From contig JAQXKO010000019.1 of NCBI GenBank assembly GCA_029010495.1, positions 35,174-99,173 on the forward strand: DNA of 64,000 nt. The letters run 5' to 3'. The notes under the pieces are model-generated. The model made no database searches and had not been told where the DNA came from. It saw nothing but the letters and a program-made list of their open reading frames with translations. A program made the position numbers and the translations under genes. Numbering within the stretch: position 1 is the stretch's first letter; every line of letters starts with the position of its first letter. This document shows, one piece after another, positions 24,906-34,071 of the stretch. The stretch comes from Clostridiales bacterium. Its GTDB lineage: Bacteria > Bacillota > Clostridia > Lachnospirales > Lachnospiraceae.

Positions 24906-26798
24906 TTGTTAAATATCGATGAATATAAAACCGCATTAAAGCGCGGCGAAAAAGAGCTTTCGGTTTCAAATCAAAACAATGCTTTTCCATATCTACCGAT
25001 TCTTGACGATTTAATTGCCGGAGTCAATATATCAAAAAGAGTAAATCTCGGCCTCGTGACAATACCTCTTAATCAGGTTGTGGGAACAGTAAATGCCAAC
25101 CGTTCTAACGCATTTTCATCAGGCTTTATGCCTTTATTGGAGCCCGGCACGGAATTTGCAAGCAAATGGTGCACGCTTTATGACTCAATGGTCGAGGAAG
25201 GCATGCGCGATCCGATTATCGCATTTGAGTATATGAATAAATATTATGTCCGCGAGGGCAATAAAAGGGTTTCCGTTTCAAAATATATGAACATGGTTGA
25301 AATAGAGGCAACGATAACACGAATCATTCCCGCCAAAAGCGATGATCCGGAAGTAATGCTTTATTATGAATATCTTGATTTTTATGAAAAGAGCAGTATA
25401 AACTACATTTATTTTTCCAAGCCCGGTTATTTCAAAAAATTCTGCGAGCTTGTGGCTCCGGATATGGAAGTCTGGGATGATGATACAAAAATGGATGTAC
25501 ATGCCATTTTCAGCAGGTTTTCAAAGGTTTACGGCGAAAGCGTGACAGGACTCAGTACGAGCGACGCCTTTTTTGATTATGTAAAATTACTGGGCTTTAA
25601 TGATATAAAGGAAAAAAACTCAGCCCAGATTGCTGACGATATCAAAAAAATAAGGGATGAGCTGGAGCTTGCCGCCAAACAAAAGCCCGTGGCAATATCA
25701 ACACACCCTTCAGATTCAAAGGCAAACCTGTTCGGAAAGATGTTTGCTCCAAAGCGGTTAAAGATTGCATTTATTTACATGAAGGATGTAGATCATTCGG
25801 CATGGTGCTACGCTCATGAGCTGGGACGTCAGTATGTTGAAGATGTTGTTTTTCCGAATGAAATAGATACAAATGCCTTTTATAATGTAACCGGCGATAA
25901 TATTGAGCAGACGCTTGAAGAGCTTTGCCATTCAGGATACGATATAATATTCGACACCTCGCCGCAGCATAATGCGGCATGCGCAAAGGTTGCCGTGCTG
26001 CATCCCGAGGTTCGAATACTCAACTGCTCACTTAATGCTTCCACAAAGCATATGAGGACATATTATCTCAGAACATATGAATCAAAATATCTTCTCGGAA
26101 TGCTTGCGGGAGCGCTTACGGAAACAGATAAGCTTACCTATGTAGCTGATTATCCTGTATACGGAAGCGTCGCCTCAATCAATGCATTTGCGATTGGGGC
26201 CAAGACAGTCAATCCTAAGGCTGAGGTATTTTTATGCTGGACCAGTGCCAAAAACTCTGACCCGAACAGAGAGATTCGTGCAAACGGCTGCGATATAGTA
26301 TCTGACCTTGACTGGTCTTCGCCAAGACATCTTACAAGAAGGTTCGGTCTTTACAGAAACTCACCGGACGGCCCTATTAACATTGCAGCTCCTTTATGGG
26401 ACTGGGGCAAACTTTACGAAGAGATAATTACAAGTGTCAAGAACGGAACATTTAAAGTCGAGCAGGATGAAATCGGAACCCGGTCAATCAGTTACTGGTG
26501 GGGAATATCAAGCGGCGCTGTCGATATTGTTTATTCCAATAAAATACCTGACTTAACTCTTTCGTTAATGAAACATATGAAAAATCAGATGGAACAGATG
26601 GACTTCAATCCGTTTTCCGGCAAGCTTAATTTTAAAGGTCAGGATACAGTGGATTACGGTGAAGGTATGTCTCTTAATGAGCTTATCTCGATGAAAACAC
26701 TATACGAAAATGTCCACGGCTTTATACCCGGTGTTGACGATGTAGTAGATGAGCTGGTAGATCTTACAAAGCTTCAGGGTGTCATCGAGCCGGAGTAA
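24906..26798 (+). CDS. ParB/sulfiredoxin-like domain fused to BMP-type binding protein, cytoplasmic
   Basis: A 630-residue protein with no signal peptide or lipobox. Residues about 50-145 resemble the ParB/sulfiredoxin fold: VTIPLNQVVGT, then GMRDPIIAFEYMNKYYVREG and NKRVSVSKY, like the ParB motif that binds nucleotide. Residues about 285-530 match the Bmp/PnrA nucleoside-binding family (LLGMLAGALTETDKLTYVAD, then VYGSVASINAFAIGAKTVNP). BMP proteins are normally secreted lipoproteins, so a cytosolic copy should be a sensor rather than a transport receptor. The start is TTG 24906 with AGGAGG 6 nt upstream; the earlier in-frame TTG has no site. It stands alone, with no ABC genes near it. Function is unknown. 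Confidence 0.75.
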   Translation: MLNIDEYKTALKRGEKELSVSNQNNAFPYLPILDDLIAGVNISKRVNLGLVTIPLNQVVGTVNANRSNAFSSGFMPLLEPGTEFASKWCTLYDSMVEEGMRDPIIAFEYMNKYYVREGNKRVSVSKYMNMVEIEATITRIIPAKSDDPEVMLYYEYLDFYEKSSINYIYFSKPGYFKKFCELVAPDMEVWDDDTKMDVHAIFSRFSKVYGESVTGLSTSDAFFDYVKLLGFNDIKEKNSAQIADDIKKIRDELELAAKQKPVAISTHPSDSKANLFGKMFAPKRLKIAFIYMKDVDHSAWCYAHELGRQYVEDVVFPNEIDTNAFYNVTGDNIEQTLEELCHSGYDIIFDTSPQHNAACAKVAVLHPEVRILNCSLNASTKHMRTYYLRTYESKYLLGMLAGALTETDKLTYVADYPVYGSVASINAFAIGAKTVNPKAEVFLCWTSAKNSDPNREIRANGCDIVSDLDWSSPRHLTRRFGLYRNSPDGPINIAAPLWDWGKLYEEIITSVKNGTFKVEQDEIGTRSISYWWGISSGAVDIVYSNKIPDLTLSLMKHMKNQMEQMDFNPFSGKLNFKGQDTVDYGEGMSLNELISMKTLYENVHGFIPGVDDVVDELVDLTKLQGVIEPE

Positions 26799-26841
26799 AC
26801 CGCCCCGTCACCATATTCAGCCAAAGAATAATAATATTTTC

Positions 26842-26869
26842 TTTACATTTGCTTTATTATATGTATAAT
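26842..26869 (+). promoter_or_regulatory. Promoter of queT
   Basis: TTTACA, 16 nt, TATAAT on the plus strand. Transcription should start near 26876, just before the riboswitch. Confidence 0.6.
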
Positions 26870-26890
26870 AGTTAAAAGTGATATGTCACA

Positions 26891-26932
26891 TGTGAGTTCG
26901 AAACCATCCTCACATTAAAAAAAACTAAGGAG
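26891..26932 (+). promoter_or_regulatory. preQ1-I riboswitch controlling queT translation
   Basis: A five-base stem (GTGAG/CTCAC) encloses a loop with TTC and CCATC, and is followed by the A-rich tail AAAAAACTAAGGAG typical of class I preQ1 riboswitches. The tail folds back as a pseudoknot and contains the queT ribosome binding site (AAGGAG, 26927-26932), so preQ1 binding should block translation. The downstream gene is a queuosine-precursor transporter, which fits the ligand. Confidence 0.85.
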
Positions 26933-26938
26933 CAAAAA

Positions 26939-27436
26939 ATGAATAAGAAAGTATTATTTATCACACAGGCTGCGCTTATAGGAGCCTTGTATGTCGTGCT
27001 GACATACTTTATTGCGGCATTTGGTCTTGCAAACGGAGCAATCCAATTAAGAGTTTCCGAAGCCTTAACCATATTGCCGGTTTTCACGCCGGCAGCAATT
27101 CCCGGTTTATTTCTGGGCTGCTTAATCAGCAACATTATTACCGGCTGCATCATTGAAGATATTATCTTCGGTTCACTTGCGACACTTATCGGTGCCGTCG
27201 GAACTTATCTGTTAAGAAAGCTTACGTATCTCGCACCAATCCCTCCGGTGCTTGCAAATGCATTTATCGTACCGTTTGTACTGAAAACCTTCTACGAATT
27301 ATCGGATGCATACTGGTATCTGGTATTGACGGTCGGTGCAGGTGAGATTCTTTCCTGTTATGTACTTGGTCTGATTCTTTACAATGCACTGAAAAAAGTC
27401 CCTAAGCTTTTTGACAATCCGGGACAGGACAAATAA
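26939..27436 (+). CDS. queT: QueT-family queuosine precursor transporter
   Basis: A 165-residue membrane protein of the QueT family (PF06177), an S component of energy-coupling-factor importers that takes up queuosine precursors such as preQ1. About five hydrophobic helices are visible, with the family stretch GAIQLRVSEALTILPVFTPAAIPGLFLG near residue 33-60. The shared ECF ATPase and T subunits must be encoded elsewhere. A preQ1-I aptamer covers its ribosome binding site, and a strong terminator follows 16 nt after the stop, so it is a single-gene unit. Confidence 0.92.
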   Translation: MNKKVLFITQAALIGALYVVLTYFIAAFGLANGAIQLRVSEALTILPVFTPAAIPGLFLGCLISNIITGCIIEDIIFGSLATLIGAVGTYLLRKLTYLAPIPPVLANAFIVPFVLKTFYELSDAYWYLVLTVGAGEILSCYVLGLILYNALKKVPKLFDNPGQDK

Positions 27437-27452
27437 AATATATACATAAAAT

Positions 27453-27484
27453 AAGAAAAGCGATGCATAAGCATCGCTTTTCTT
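27453..27484 (+). terminator. Terminator of queT
   Basis: AAGAAAAGCGATGC and GCATCGCTTTTCTT pair over 14 bp with a 4-nt loop; U-rich on the descending arm. Confidence 0.8.
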
Positions 27485-27535
27485 AATCGAGAGAGAATAA
27501 TAGAAAAGTTATAGAAAATGTCTTAATTATGTGGT

Positions 27536-27634
27536 GCACTTCCCGGTGAAGTGCTTTCGTTCATCTGTCAGTTGTAAATTTACAACTTATGGTAACAAAC
27601 AGGTCAAGCACTTTTATTTAATTTTTTTTCATCA
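27536..27634 (+). ncRNA. Candidate structured RNA between convergent genes
   Basis: The convergent gap 27485-27692 has no open frame but several pairings: GCACTTC/GAAGTGC (27536-27554), AAGTGCTT/AAGCACTT (27549-27556 with 27606-27613), CTGT/ACAG inside it, and the palindrome GTTGTAAATTTACAAC (27571-27586). The second stem is followed by a T-rich tract to 27634. The first two pairings share bases and exclude each other. No good promoter is visible, so this is a weak call. Confidence 0.3.
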
Positions 27635-27692
27635 AAATCTATCTTGTGACATTTTTCCTGCAAATTTGATTTTTATGACGTAATTTACGTCA

Positions 27693-28451
27693 TTACAGTG
27701 TAAAAACCATGCTCATTTCATCATTTAACGTTTTAAAACCATATCCTTTTTCAAGAAGTCCATCGATTATCTCAGGCAAAGCCCTGACTGTTTCATCATT
27801 TATTATCCCATCATGGAGCAGTATCAGAACATATTTTTTATCCTTTAACTGCCCAAGCACATTTCTTGTAATCGTATACTGTCCCGGGCGTCCGATGCTG
27901 TCCTCTCCGCTTACATTCCAGTCAAATACCTGCAGTCCCTCCTGCCTAAGCCCGGAAAGAAGAGCTTTGCGGTTATTAATGTATTTATTGTAGCTGCCGC
28001 CCGGAAGCCTGCAGATATCCGTATCAATTCCAAAGCTGTTTTTCAGGTACTGCTTTTCGGCAAGAATTTCACTTACACAATTACCGTCACTCGAATAAAG
28101 CTTTTTGTAGTCATGTATCCGGCAATGAAGCCCTACACAGTGACCCGAGCTCACCATCCGGTTCAGTTCCTCCCTGTATTCATCGGTAGCCTCACTTCCG
28201 ATAACAAAAAAACTTGCCTTAATATTATATTCATCAAGAATGTCAAGCACCTTCTCCGTATTTTTGCTCGGTCCGTCATCAAAAGTGAGAAATGCAACTT
28301 TTTCCGCAACATCAATATTGCTGCCATCAACATATTCATCCTCCGATTCATCTCCGGACCTCAATACAGACCTTTCAGTTCTTACTGACAGACTGATCAT
28401 CATACAAAAGAGCAACAGCCCAAGTGCTCTTTTTAATCTTTCATAATCCAT
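27693..28451 (-). CDS. Polysaccharide deacetylase (NodB/CE4 family)
   Basis: A 252-residue CE4 deacetylase with an N-terminal signal or anchor helix (about 8-22), so it acts at the cell surface, probably removing acetyl groups from peptidoglycan or another GlcNAc polymer. Metal and catalytic residues are in place: TFDDGPS (Asp58, Asp59), H109-x3-H113 in GLHCRIHDY, RLPGGSYN and LLHDG. It has a ribosome site (GGGG) 6 nt before the ATG. It stands alone, convergent with queT. Relatives act on N-acetylglucosamine in cell wall or on sporulation cortex; the exact target is not readable. Confidence 0.88.
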   Translation of the reverse strand: MDYERLKRALGLLLFCMMISLSVRTERSVLRSGDESEDEYVDGSNIDVAEKVAFLTFDDGPSKNTEKVLDILDEYNIKASFFVIGSEATDEYREELNRMVSSGHCVGLHCRIHDYKKLYSSDGNCVSEILAEKQYLKNSFGIDTDICRLPGGSYNKYINNRKALLSGLRQEGLQVFDWNVSGEDSIGRPGQYTITRNVLGQLKDKKYVLILLHDGIINDETVRALPEIIDGLLEKGYGFKTLNDEMSMVFTL

Positions 28452-28581
28452 ATTTCCCCAAGGATTTTTTTATAATATATTGAGAATACATTCAATTTAT
28501 AACCTCCGTGATTTACACAACCAGCATACATACAGTTATCGGAGTTATCTGCGGTTTATCCGTTATATTCCCCAACAAATG

Positions 28582-28617
28582 ATAATGCCCCGCCGGATAT
28601 ACCCGACGGGGCATTAT
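28582..28617 (-). terminator. Terminator of ilvE
   Basis: ATAATGCCCCG and its complement form a G+C-rich stem 27 nt past the ilvE stop; the arm ends in an AT tract on the minus strand. Confidence 0.8.
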
Positions 28618-28644
28618 TAATATACAGTATTATTTTCGCCAATA

Positions 28645-29664
28645 TTACTTGATTGTACAAATCCAGCCCTCAGGAGCCTTAATTGTACCCATCTGAATAC
28701 CTGTAAGTGTCTCACGAAGCTTTGTGCAAACCGGACCCATTTCCTCCATACCGCTTGGCAGGAATATATCTTTGCCATGGTCATTGATTCTTCCGACAGG
28801 AGATATAACGGCAGCCGTACCGCATAAGCCGCACTCTGCGAAATCCTTAACCTCGTCGAAGTAAACTTCTCGTTCCTCAACCTCCATGCCGAGATATTCC
28901 TTAGCAACTACCATAAGTGAACGGCGTGTGATTGAAGGAAGGATTGAATTTGACTTTGGCGTTACAAGCTTATTGTCCTTTGTAACAAAGATAAAGTTAG
29001 CGCCGCCTGTTTCCTCAACCTTTGTTCGTGTAGCTGCATCAAGATACATATTTTCGTCAAAGCCAAGCTCATGAGCTTCTACAATAGCATATAAACTCAT
29101 CGCATAGTTAAGACCTGCCTTGATATTGCCTGTTCCGTGAGGTGCTGCCCTGTCATAATCACATACTCTGATTGAGATAGGCTTGCAGCCACCCTTAAAG
29201 TAAGGACCAACCGGTGTTGTAAAAATTCTAAACTGATATTCATCGGCCGGTTTTACACCGATTACGGGATTTGTACCCATCATATATGGTCTGATATATA
29301 AAGAAGCGCCGCTGCCGTAAGGTGGTACCATATCTTCATTGGCAAGTACAACCTGCTTAACAGCTTCAACAAACTTAGCCTCATCATAAGGAGGTATACG
29401 AAGACGTACTGCCGAATCCTTTAAACGCGAAGCATTAAGATCAGGTCTGAAGGTTACAATATGTCCGTCAACCGTTCTGTATGCCTTTAAGCCCTCAAAT
29501 ATTGTCTGTGCATACTGGAAAACACCTGCACACTCATTAAGAACGATATTGGAGTCTGTAGTAAGGCCGCCCTCGTCCCATTCACCGTTCTTATAGTTTG
29601 AAACAAATCTGTATTCTGTCGGTACATAGCCAAACCCGAGGCTTGACCAATCAATATTCTTGTT
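28645..29664 (-). CDS. ilvE: Branched-chain amino acid aminotransferase
   Basis: A 339-residue fold-type IV PLP enzyme of the longer BCAT group (human/yeast-like rather than E. coli-like). It interconverts Leu, Ile and Val with their 2-oxo acids. The PLP Lys lies in GTGNIKAGLNYA near residue 180, and YLDAATRTKVEETGGANFIF and the GTAAVISPVG phosphate loop are complete. ATG 29664 has CGGAGG 8 nt upstream. It has its own promoter and terminator. No T-box or leader peptide was found in the 235-nt upstream region. Confidence 0.95.
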   Translation of the reverse strand, partial: NKNIDWSSLGFGYVPTEYRFVSNYKNGEWDEGGLTTDSNIVLNECAGVFQYAQTIFEGLKAYRTVDGHIVTFRPDLNASRLKDSAVRLRIPPYDEAKFVEAVKQVVLANEDMVPPYGSGASLYIRPYMMGTNPVIGVKPADEYQFRIFTTPVGPYFKGGCKPISIRVCDYDRAAPHGTGNIKAGLNYAMSLYAIVEAHELGFDENMYLDAATRTKVEETGGANFIFVTKDNKLVTPKSNSILPSITRRSLMVVAKEYLGMEVEEREVYFDEVKDFAECGLCGTAAVISPVGRINDHGKDIFLPSGMEEMGPVCTKLRETLTGIQMGTIKAPEGWICTIK

Positions 29665-29705
29665 CATAGGAAATCCTCCGTTACAATTAAATATCATTAG
29701 AAATT

Positions 29706-29734
29706 ATTATATACCTTAGTTTTTTATAAATCAA
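29706..29734 (-). promoter_or_regulatory. Promoter of ilvE
   Basis: TTGATT, 17 nt, TATAAT on the minus strand, 42 nt before the ilvE start. Confidence 0.6.
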
Positions 29735-29898
29735 CAAAAAATAATCTTTTTTAAGAAATACATTAAATATACAATCCCGGGCTGATAACATTAACCCAAA
29801 ATTACTTTTTACCCTTATTCCTTTTGTTTTCATGATAATAACGGTATGACTATTATCAGTTAATTCTAAACATCTGCCTTGTAGTTTATCCGGCACTT

Positions 29899-30396
29899 CT
29901 ACTTTCTCCTGTAGGTTGCAAAATAATATGTTATGCCCTCATGCTCCTTAATCTCGCTGCGGTCTGTCATCTCCCACCTGTCATCATCATCAAGCTCCGG
30001 AAAGAAGGCGTCTGCCTCCCTGTAGGCCTCCACTCTTGTGACATATATGGTATTAACAACATCCATCATCTGACCGTAAATACTGTCGCCGCCGATAACA
30101 AATAAATCTTCCTCTGAATATCCCTCAAGACTTCTTGCCATATCAACAGCCTCTTTAATATTGTAGGCGACAAGAACATCGTCTCTTTTAAAATCAATAT
30201 CTCTGGTAATTACAATATTAACCCTGTTTTTCAGAGGCGCTCCGTTCGGAAATGAATCGAGAGTTTTGCGACCCATGATTATTACCTTGCCGCTTGTAAT
30301 ATTTCTAAAAAATTTCATATCCTCAGGAATACTAAAAAGCAGCTGATTATCCCTGCCGATGCCCCAATTTGAGCTGACTGCAACTATTGCGTTCAT
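29899..30396 (-). CDS. folA: Dihydrofolate reductase
   Basis: A 165-residue DHFR regenerating tetrahydrofolate with NADPH. Landmarks: GIGRDNQLLFSIPEDM with the catalytic acidic residue (Glu25 region), VIIMGRKTLDSFP, NIVITRD and FVIGGDSIYGQM. It lies 95 nt after thyA, whose reaction consumes the folate that this enzyme restores, so co-transcription is functional. No strong terminator was found directly downstream. Confidence 0.95.
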   Translation of the reverse strand: MNAIVAVSSNWGIGRDNQLLFSIPEDMKFFRNITSGKVIIMGRKTLDSFPNGAPLKNRVNIVITRDIDFKRDDVLVAYNIKEAVDMARSLEGYSEEDLFVIGGDSIYGQMMDVVNTIYVTRVEAYREADAFFPELDDDDRWEMTDRSEIKEHEGITYYFATYRRK

Positions 30397-30491
30397 ATTT
30401 TTCTCCTAAATCATTATCATAAGCTGCCGGAATTTATTACCGTACCGTTAACCCGTGCCGGCAGACAGAAAACGGAATTGCACACGTCTTT

Positions 30492-31340
30492 CTAAATTGC
30501 CACAGGAATCTTATCTACGGGAGGACCGTACTTATAATCCTCAAAAGCAAAATCATCCTTTGTAAATTTATAGAAATCCTTAATGTCCGGATTCATGACA
30601 AACTTTGGCGCAGGATATGCTTCTCTCTGAATAAGCTCCTTTATTACAGGCACGTGTCTGTCATAAATATGCGCATCTGCAATTACATGGACAAACTGAC
30701 CCACCTGCATATCGCAGCACTGCGCCATCATATGTGTAAGAGCCGCATACTGGGCCACATTCCACGCATTGGCCGCCAGAATATCCTGCGAGCGCTGGTT
30801 AAGAATTGTATTTAATACAAGCTTGTCCCCGTCCTTAGGCTTCGTAACATTAAAGGTCATGCTGTAAGCACACGGATAGAGATTCATCTCCGAAAGGTCC
30901 TGGTGAACGTAAATATTAGTAAGAATTCTTCTTGAATACGGATTGTTCTTAAGGTCATAAATTACCCTGTCAACCTGATCCATCATACCTTCCTTATATT
31001 TGTGCTTTACACCCATCTGGTAGCCATATGCCTTTCCGATGGAGCCGTTCTCATCTGCCCATGCATCCCAGATGTGGCCGTCAAAATCATTAACATTATC
31101 AGACTTTTTCTGCCATATCCAAAGCAGCTCGTCAACGGCTGACTTAATCGGCGTTCTTCTCAGCGTTATTGCCGGAAATTCCTTTGACAAATCATAACGG
31201 TTTACAACACCAAACTGCTTAATAGTATATGCACTTGTGCCGTCCTCCCACCTGGGACGAACCTTCTCGCCTTCGGTGCTTGTACCGTTTTCAAGTATGT
31301 CCTTACACATTCTGATAAATATTTCATCTGCTGCGCTCAT
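30492..31340 (-). CDS. thyA: Thymidylate synthase ThyA
   Basis: A 282-residue ThyA methylating dUMP to dTMP with methylene-tetrahydrofolate. The nucleophile lies in NLYPCAYSMTF, where the more common PCH is PCA, and LNQRSQDILAANAWNVAQYA is the phosphate and dUMP region (usual LGxPFN is replaced by AANAWN, as in the Lactococcus-like branch). HVIADAHIYDRH is intact. It follows hflX by 10 nt and precedes folA. Confidence 0.95.
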   Translation of the reverse strand: MSAADEIFIRMCKDILENGTSTEGEKVRPRWEDGTSAYTIKQFGVVNRYDLSKEFPAITLRRTPIKSAVDELLWIWQKKSDNVNDFDGHIWDAWADENGSIGKAYGYQMGVKHKYKEGMMDQVDRVIYDLKNNPYSRRILTNIYVHQDLSEMNLYPCAYSMTFNVTKPKDGDKLVLNTILNQRSQDILAANAWNVAQYAALTHMMAQCCDMQVGQFVHVIADAHIYDRHVPVIKELIQREAYPAPKFVMNPDIKDFYKFTKDDFAFEDYKYGPPVDKIPVAI

Positions 31341-31350
31341 ATTATCCCCC

Positions 31351-32598
31351 TCACATCAAACGTTTCGGTACATATGCCCTTACAAAAGTACCGTTTTCAT
31401 TGTAGCTCATTTCTTCCACCTGACCATATCTGCGTATCTGATTCAGGTATGCACCTTCAGAATAAGGAATCGTCTTTTCGATATACACCTTACTATCCTT
31501 CAGTGCCTGCTCAATTGTCCGGCCAAGTCCGTCAAGACCATCACCTGTCTTCGCCGATATCTTAACAACATAATCAGCCTTTAAATCCTTAAGATTCTCC
31601 ACTGCACCCTTATCCTGCTTGTTAAAGGCAGTAATTACAGGCTTTCCGTCCGCCTTAAGTCTGGAAAGTGTTTCATATACTACAGCCATCTGCGTGAAGG
31701 CATCCTCGCTGGAGGAATCAACCACATGCAGAATAATGTCTGCATACGATGCTTCCTCAAGAGTTGATTTAAACGCCTCGACCAGATGATGCGGAAGCTT
31801 GTTTATAAATCCGACTGTATCAGTCAGAAGAACCTCCTGGCCACCCGAAATCTTTAAATTTCTTGTCGTGGCATCAAGAGTGGCAAAAAGCATATCCTTC
31901 GCCAAAATGTCAGAATCAGTCAGTTTATTCAGAAGCGTTGATTTGCCTGCATTTGTGTAGCCCACAATAGCTATTACGGGCATTTCATTTTTCTCACGCT
32001 GACGCCGCAGAATTTCCCTGTTTTTTACTATATCCTCAAGCTCGCCCTTTAAATGTGATATTCTGTCCCTTATAAGGCGCCTGTCCTGTTCAAGCTTCTT
32101 CTCGCCCGGACCTCTGGTGCCGATACCGCCGCCAAGCCTGGACATTGCAATACCTTTGCCGGTAAGCCTCTGGAGTGAGTATTTGAGCTGCGCGAGCTCG
32201 ACCTGAATCTTGCCCTCTCTTGTCCTTGCATGCTTTGCAAATATATCCAGAATTATCATTGTTCTGTCACAAATTTTGACCTCAAGAACATCCTCAAGAT
32301 TTCTCATCTGTGCCGGACTCAGCTCGTCATCAGTAACAATTGCGTCTGCTTCCAGCTCACAAATTAATGCCTTAAGCTCCTCAATCTTACCCTTGCCGAT
32401 ATATGTTCCGTTGTGAACTGCCTCCCTGTTCTGGATAATCCTGCCGACTGTTACCGCACCTGCGGTTTCGACAAGCTCCTCAAGCTCATCAAGAGAACGC
32501 TGTGTGATAAGATCAGTCTCCCCCGGTCTTGTATCGAGCGATACTGCAACAAGTATAACCTTCTCGGGTTGTTCCATATTATCAATCATTTTTTCCAT
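31351..32598 (-). CDS. hflX: GTPase HflX
   Basis: A 415-residue ribosome-associated GTPase that splits stalled or heat-damaged ribosomes. The N-terminal HflX domain holds GKGKIEELK and the Gly-rich GGGIGTRGPGEKKLE (about 160-175). The G domain has G1 VGYTNAGKSTL, G3 DTVGF and G4 NKQD. Complete length. It is 26 nt after the TPR lipoprotein gene and 10 nt before thyA, in a four-gene transcript. Confidence 0.95.
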   Translation of the reverse strand: MEKMIDNMEQPEKVILVAVSLDTRPGETDLITQRSLDELEELVETAGAVTVGRIIQNREAVHNGTYIGKGKIEELKALICELEADAIVTDDELSPAQMRNLEDVLEVKICDRTMIILDIFAKHARTREGKIQVELAQLKYSLQRLTGKGIAMSRLGGGIGTRGPGEKKLEQDRRLIRDRISHLKGELEDIVKNREILRRQREKNEMPVIAIVGYTNAGKSTLLNKLTDSDILAKDMLFATLDATTRNLKISGGQEVLLTDTVGFINKLPHHLVEAFKSTLEEASYADIILHVVDSSSEDAFTQMAVVYETLSRLKADGKPVITAFNKQDKGAVENLKDLKADYVVKISAKTGDGLDGLGRTIEQALKDSKVYIEKTIPYSEGAYLNQIRRYGQVEEMSYNENGTFVRAYVPKRLM

Positions 32599-32624
32599 AC
32601 ATCAGTTCCTGTTCTGTCATCTTA

Positions 32625-33890
32625 CTATTCGGCGTCGCCTTTATCTTCATCCTTACCGGTATCCTCAGAATCTCCGGTTTCCTCACTGTCAGGAAGATTG
32701 TCAAAATTCTCAGGCAATGTCTCGCCCAATCTGTCGGCAAGCCATTTAAGCTCGGTAAAGGCAGCCTCATCATCAGGATATATTTTATGATAATCTAAGG
32801 CCAGCGCATATGCCCTGTCAAGCTCACCCTTTCCCTCAGCACAGGCAATACGGTTTCGCTTAAGCTCCTTTAGTACACCGGATGTATTGTATCCAAGACC
32901 CTTATCAATCCATTTTTCTGCCTCTTCAAAATCTCCCGCATTTATGTAGCATACAGCCAGGTCATTGCAGAGAGTAGGGCTTACTACAACTGTAGTCTCC
33001 TGATAAAGCTTAAAATTTTTAAGTGCCTCTTCATAGTTTTCCTGAATCAGATTAATCTCCGCAAGGTAAAAATACGCCTCTTCAATACCGTTTGCAAGAG
33101 CATATTCCATCTCTGATTTTGCAGAATCAAACTTCTGCTCATAATAATGGATTACACCAAGATAATATTTGTCCTTATCTGTCTTAATGTCAAGTAACGA
33201 TGCAAGGAACAGAGCTTCCTTTGCCTGCTCCGTCCTGCCCACCTCAAGATAACAGGCTGCAAGACCGATATATATTTCAAAGCCGCCCTCCATGTACAGA
33301 AGCGCTTTATTATAATCTCCGAGAGCTGCCTGATATTCATTTTTATCACGATAAACATTTGCCCTTGCCTTATATGCCAGAGCATTTTCGGGATCCTTTT
33401 CAATTATTTCCGTATAAGCCTTTAATGCACCGTCGACATCTCCGCCGAGAAGTATTGCATTTGCCTTATAATACATGATATCAGTGTCCCACTCAGGGCG
33501 AATGTTGTAATTTAACGCTTTCTCAAAGTTCTCAATTGCCTTTGCGTATTCCTGCTTCTGAAGGTATGCCATACCAATACCTCTGTATGCATACTTACAG
33601 TTCTTTTTTGCCGATGAAGATTTTTTGTTGCTGATTGTCTTTTCAAATTCCTCAATCGCCTCATCCTGCCTGCCCTTCTGAATAAGAATCATGGCATGAT
33701 TCTGAAGGTACTCTACATTATCACCGTCCATTGATACAGCCTTATTAAGATAATCCTCAGCCTGATCATAATCACCTGATTCATAAAACTGCATCCCCTC
33801 TTTATTATAATCTCCCGCACTTTTGCCTCCGCAGCCGGCAACTAATGCCGACATGCACACGCAAAGCACCGATAAAGCTATTTTCTTCAT
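32625..33890 (-). CDS. TPR-repeat lipoprotein
   Basis: A 421-residue surface lipoprotein: signal with lipobox LVAGC (Cys20) and then about nine to ten tetratricopeptide repeats from residue 27 to 375 (pattern YxEAIENFEKAL, YQAALGDYNKAL). The last ~45 residues are acidic and rich in Glu, Asp and Gly. TPR arrays bind protein partners; no enzymatic domain is seen. It heads the hflX-thyA-folA transcript. GGAGG lies upstream of the start. Partner unknown. Confidence 0.9.
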   Translation of the reverse strand: MKKIALSVLCVCMSALVAGCGGKSAGDYNKEGMQFYESGDYDQAEDYLNKAVSMDGDNVEYLQNHAMILIQKGRQDEAIEEFEKTISNKKSSSAKKNCKYAYRGIGMAYLQKQEYAKAIENFEKALNYNIRPEWDTDIMYYKANAILLGGDVDGALKAYTEIIEKDPENALAYKARANVYRDKNEYQAALGDYNKALLYMEGGFEIYIGLAACYLEVGRTEQAKEALFLASLLDIKTDKDKYYLGVIHYYEQKFDSAKSEMEYALANGIEEAYFYLAEINLIQENYEEALKNFKLYQETTVVVSPTLCNDLAVCYINAGDFEEAEKWIDKGLGYNTSGVLKELKRNRIACAEGKGELDRAYALALDYHKIYPDDEAAFTELKWLADRLGETLPENFDNLPDSEETGDSEDTGKDEDKGDAE

Positions 33891-33967
33891 AATCCTCCGA
33901 CGTTCTGCTCAGTTTGTAATGAGCATACACCTTTCCCTCAAAATAATGATTAGGCACATCTTATTAA

Positions 33968-33996
33968 ATTATACTCTAATATTTCAATAAAAACAA
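33968..33996 (-). promoter_or_regulatory. Promoter of the TPR-hflX-thyA-folA operon
   Basis: TTGTTT, 17 nt, TATAAT on the minus strand, 78 nt before the TPR gene. Confidence 0.5.
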
Positions 33997-34071
33997 TCCA
34001 TTTTGTGTTTGTCTTAAAAAAACATTTTATATTTGTTTATAAATCCACTTCGAGTGACTTATTATATTTAT

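Noticed and set aside
24906..26798. ABC-type nucleoside importer receptor
   Set aside because: No signal peptide or lipobox and no permease or ATPase genes beside it.
29665..29898. T-box or leader peptide for ilvE
   Set aside because: No T-box consensus, terminator or Leu/Ile/Val-rich peptide was found.
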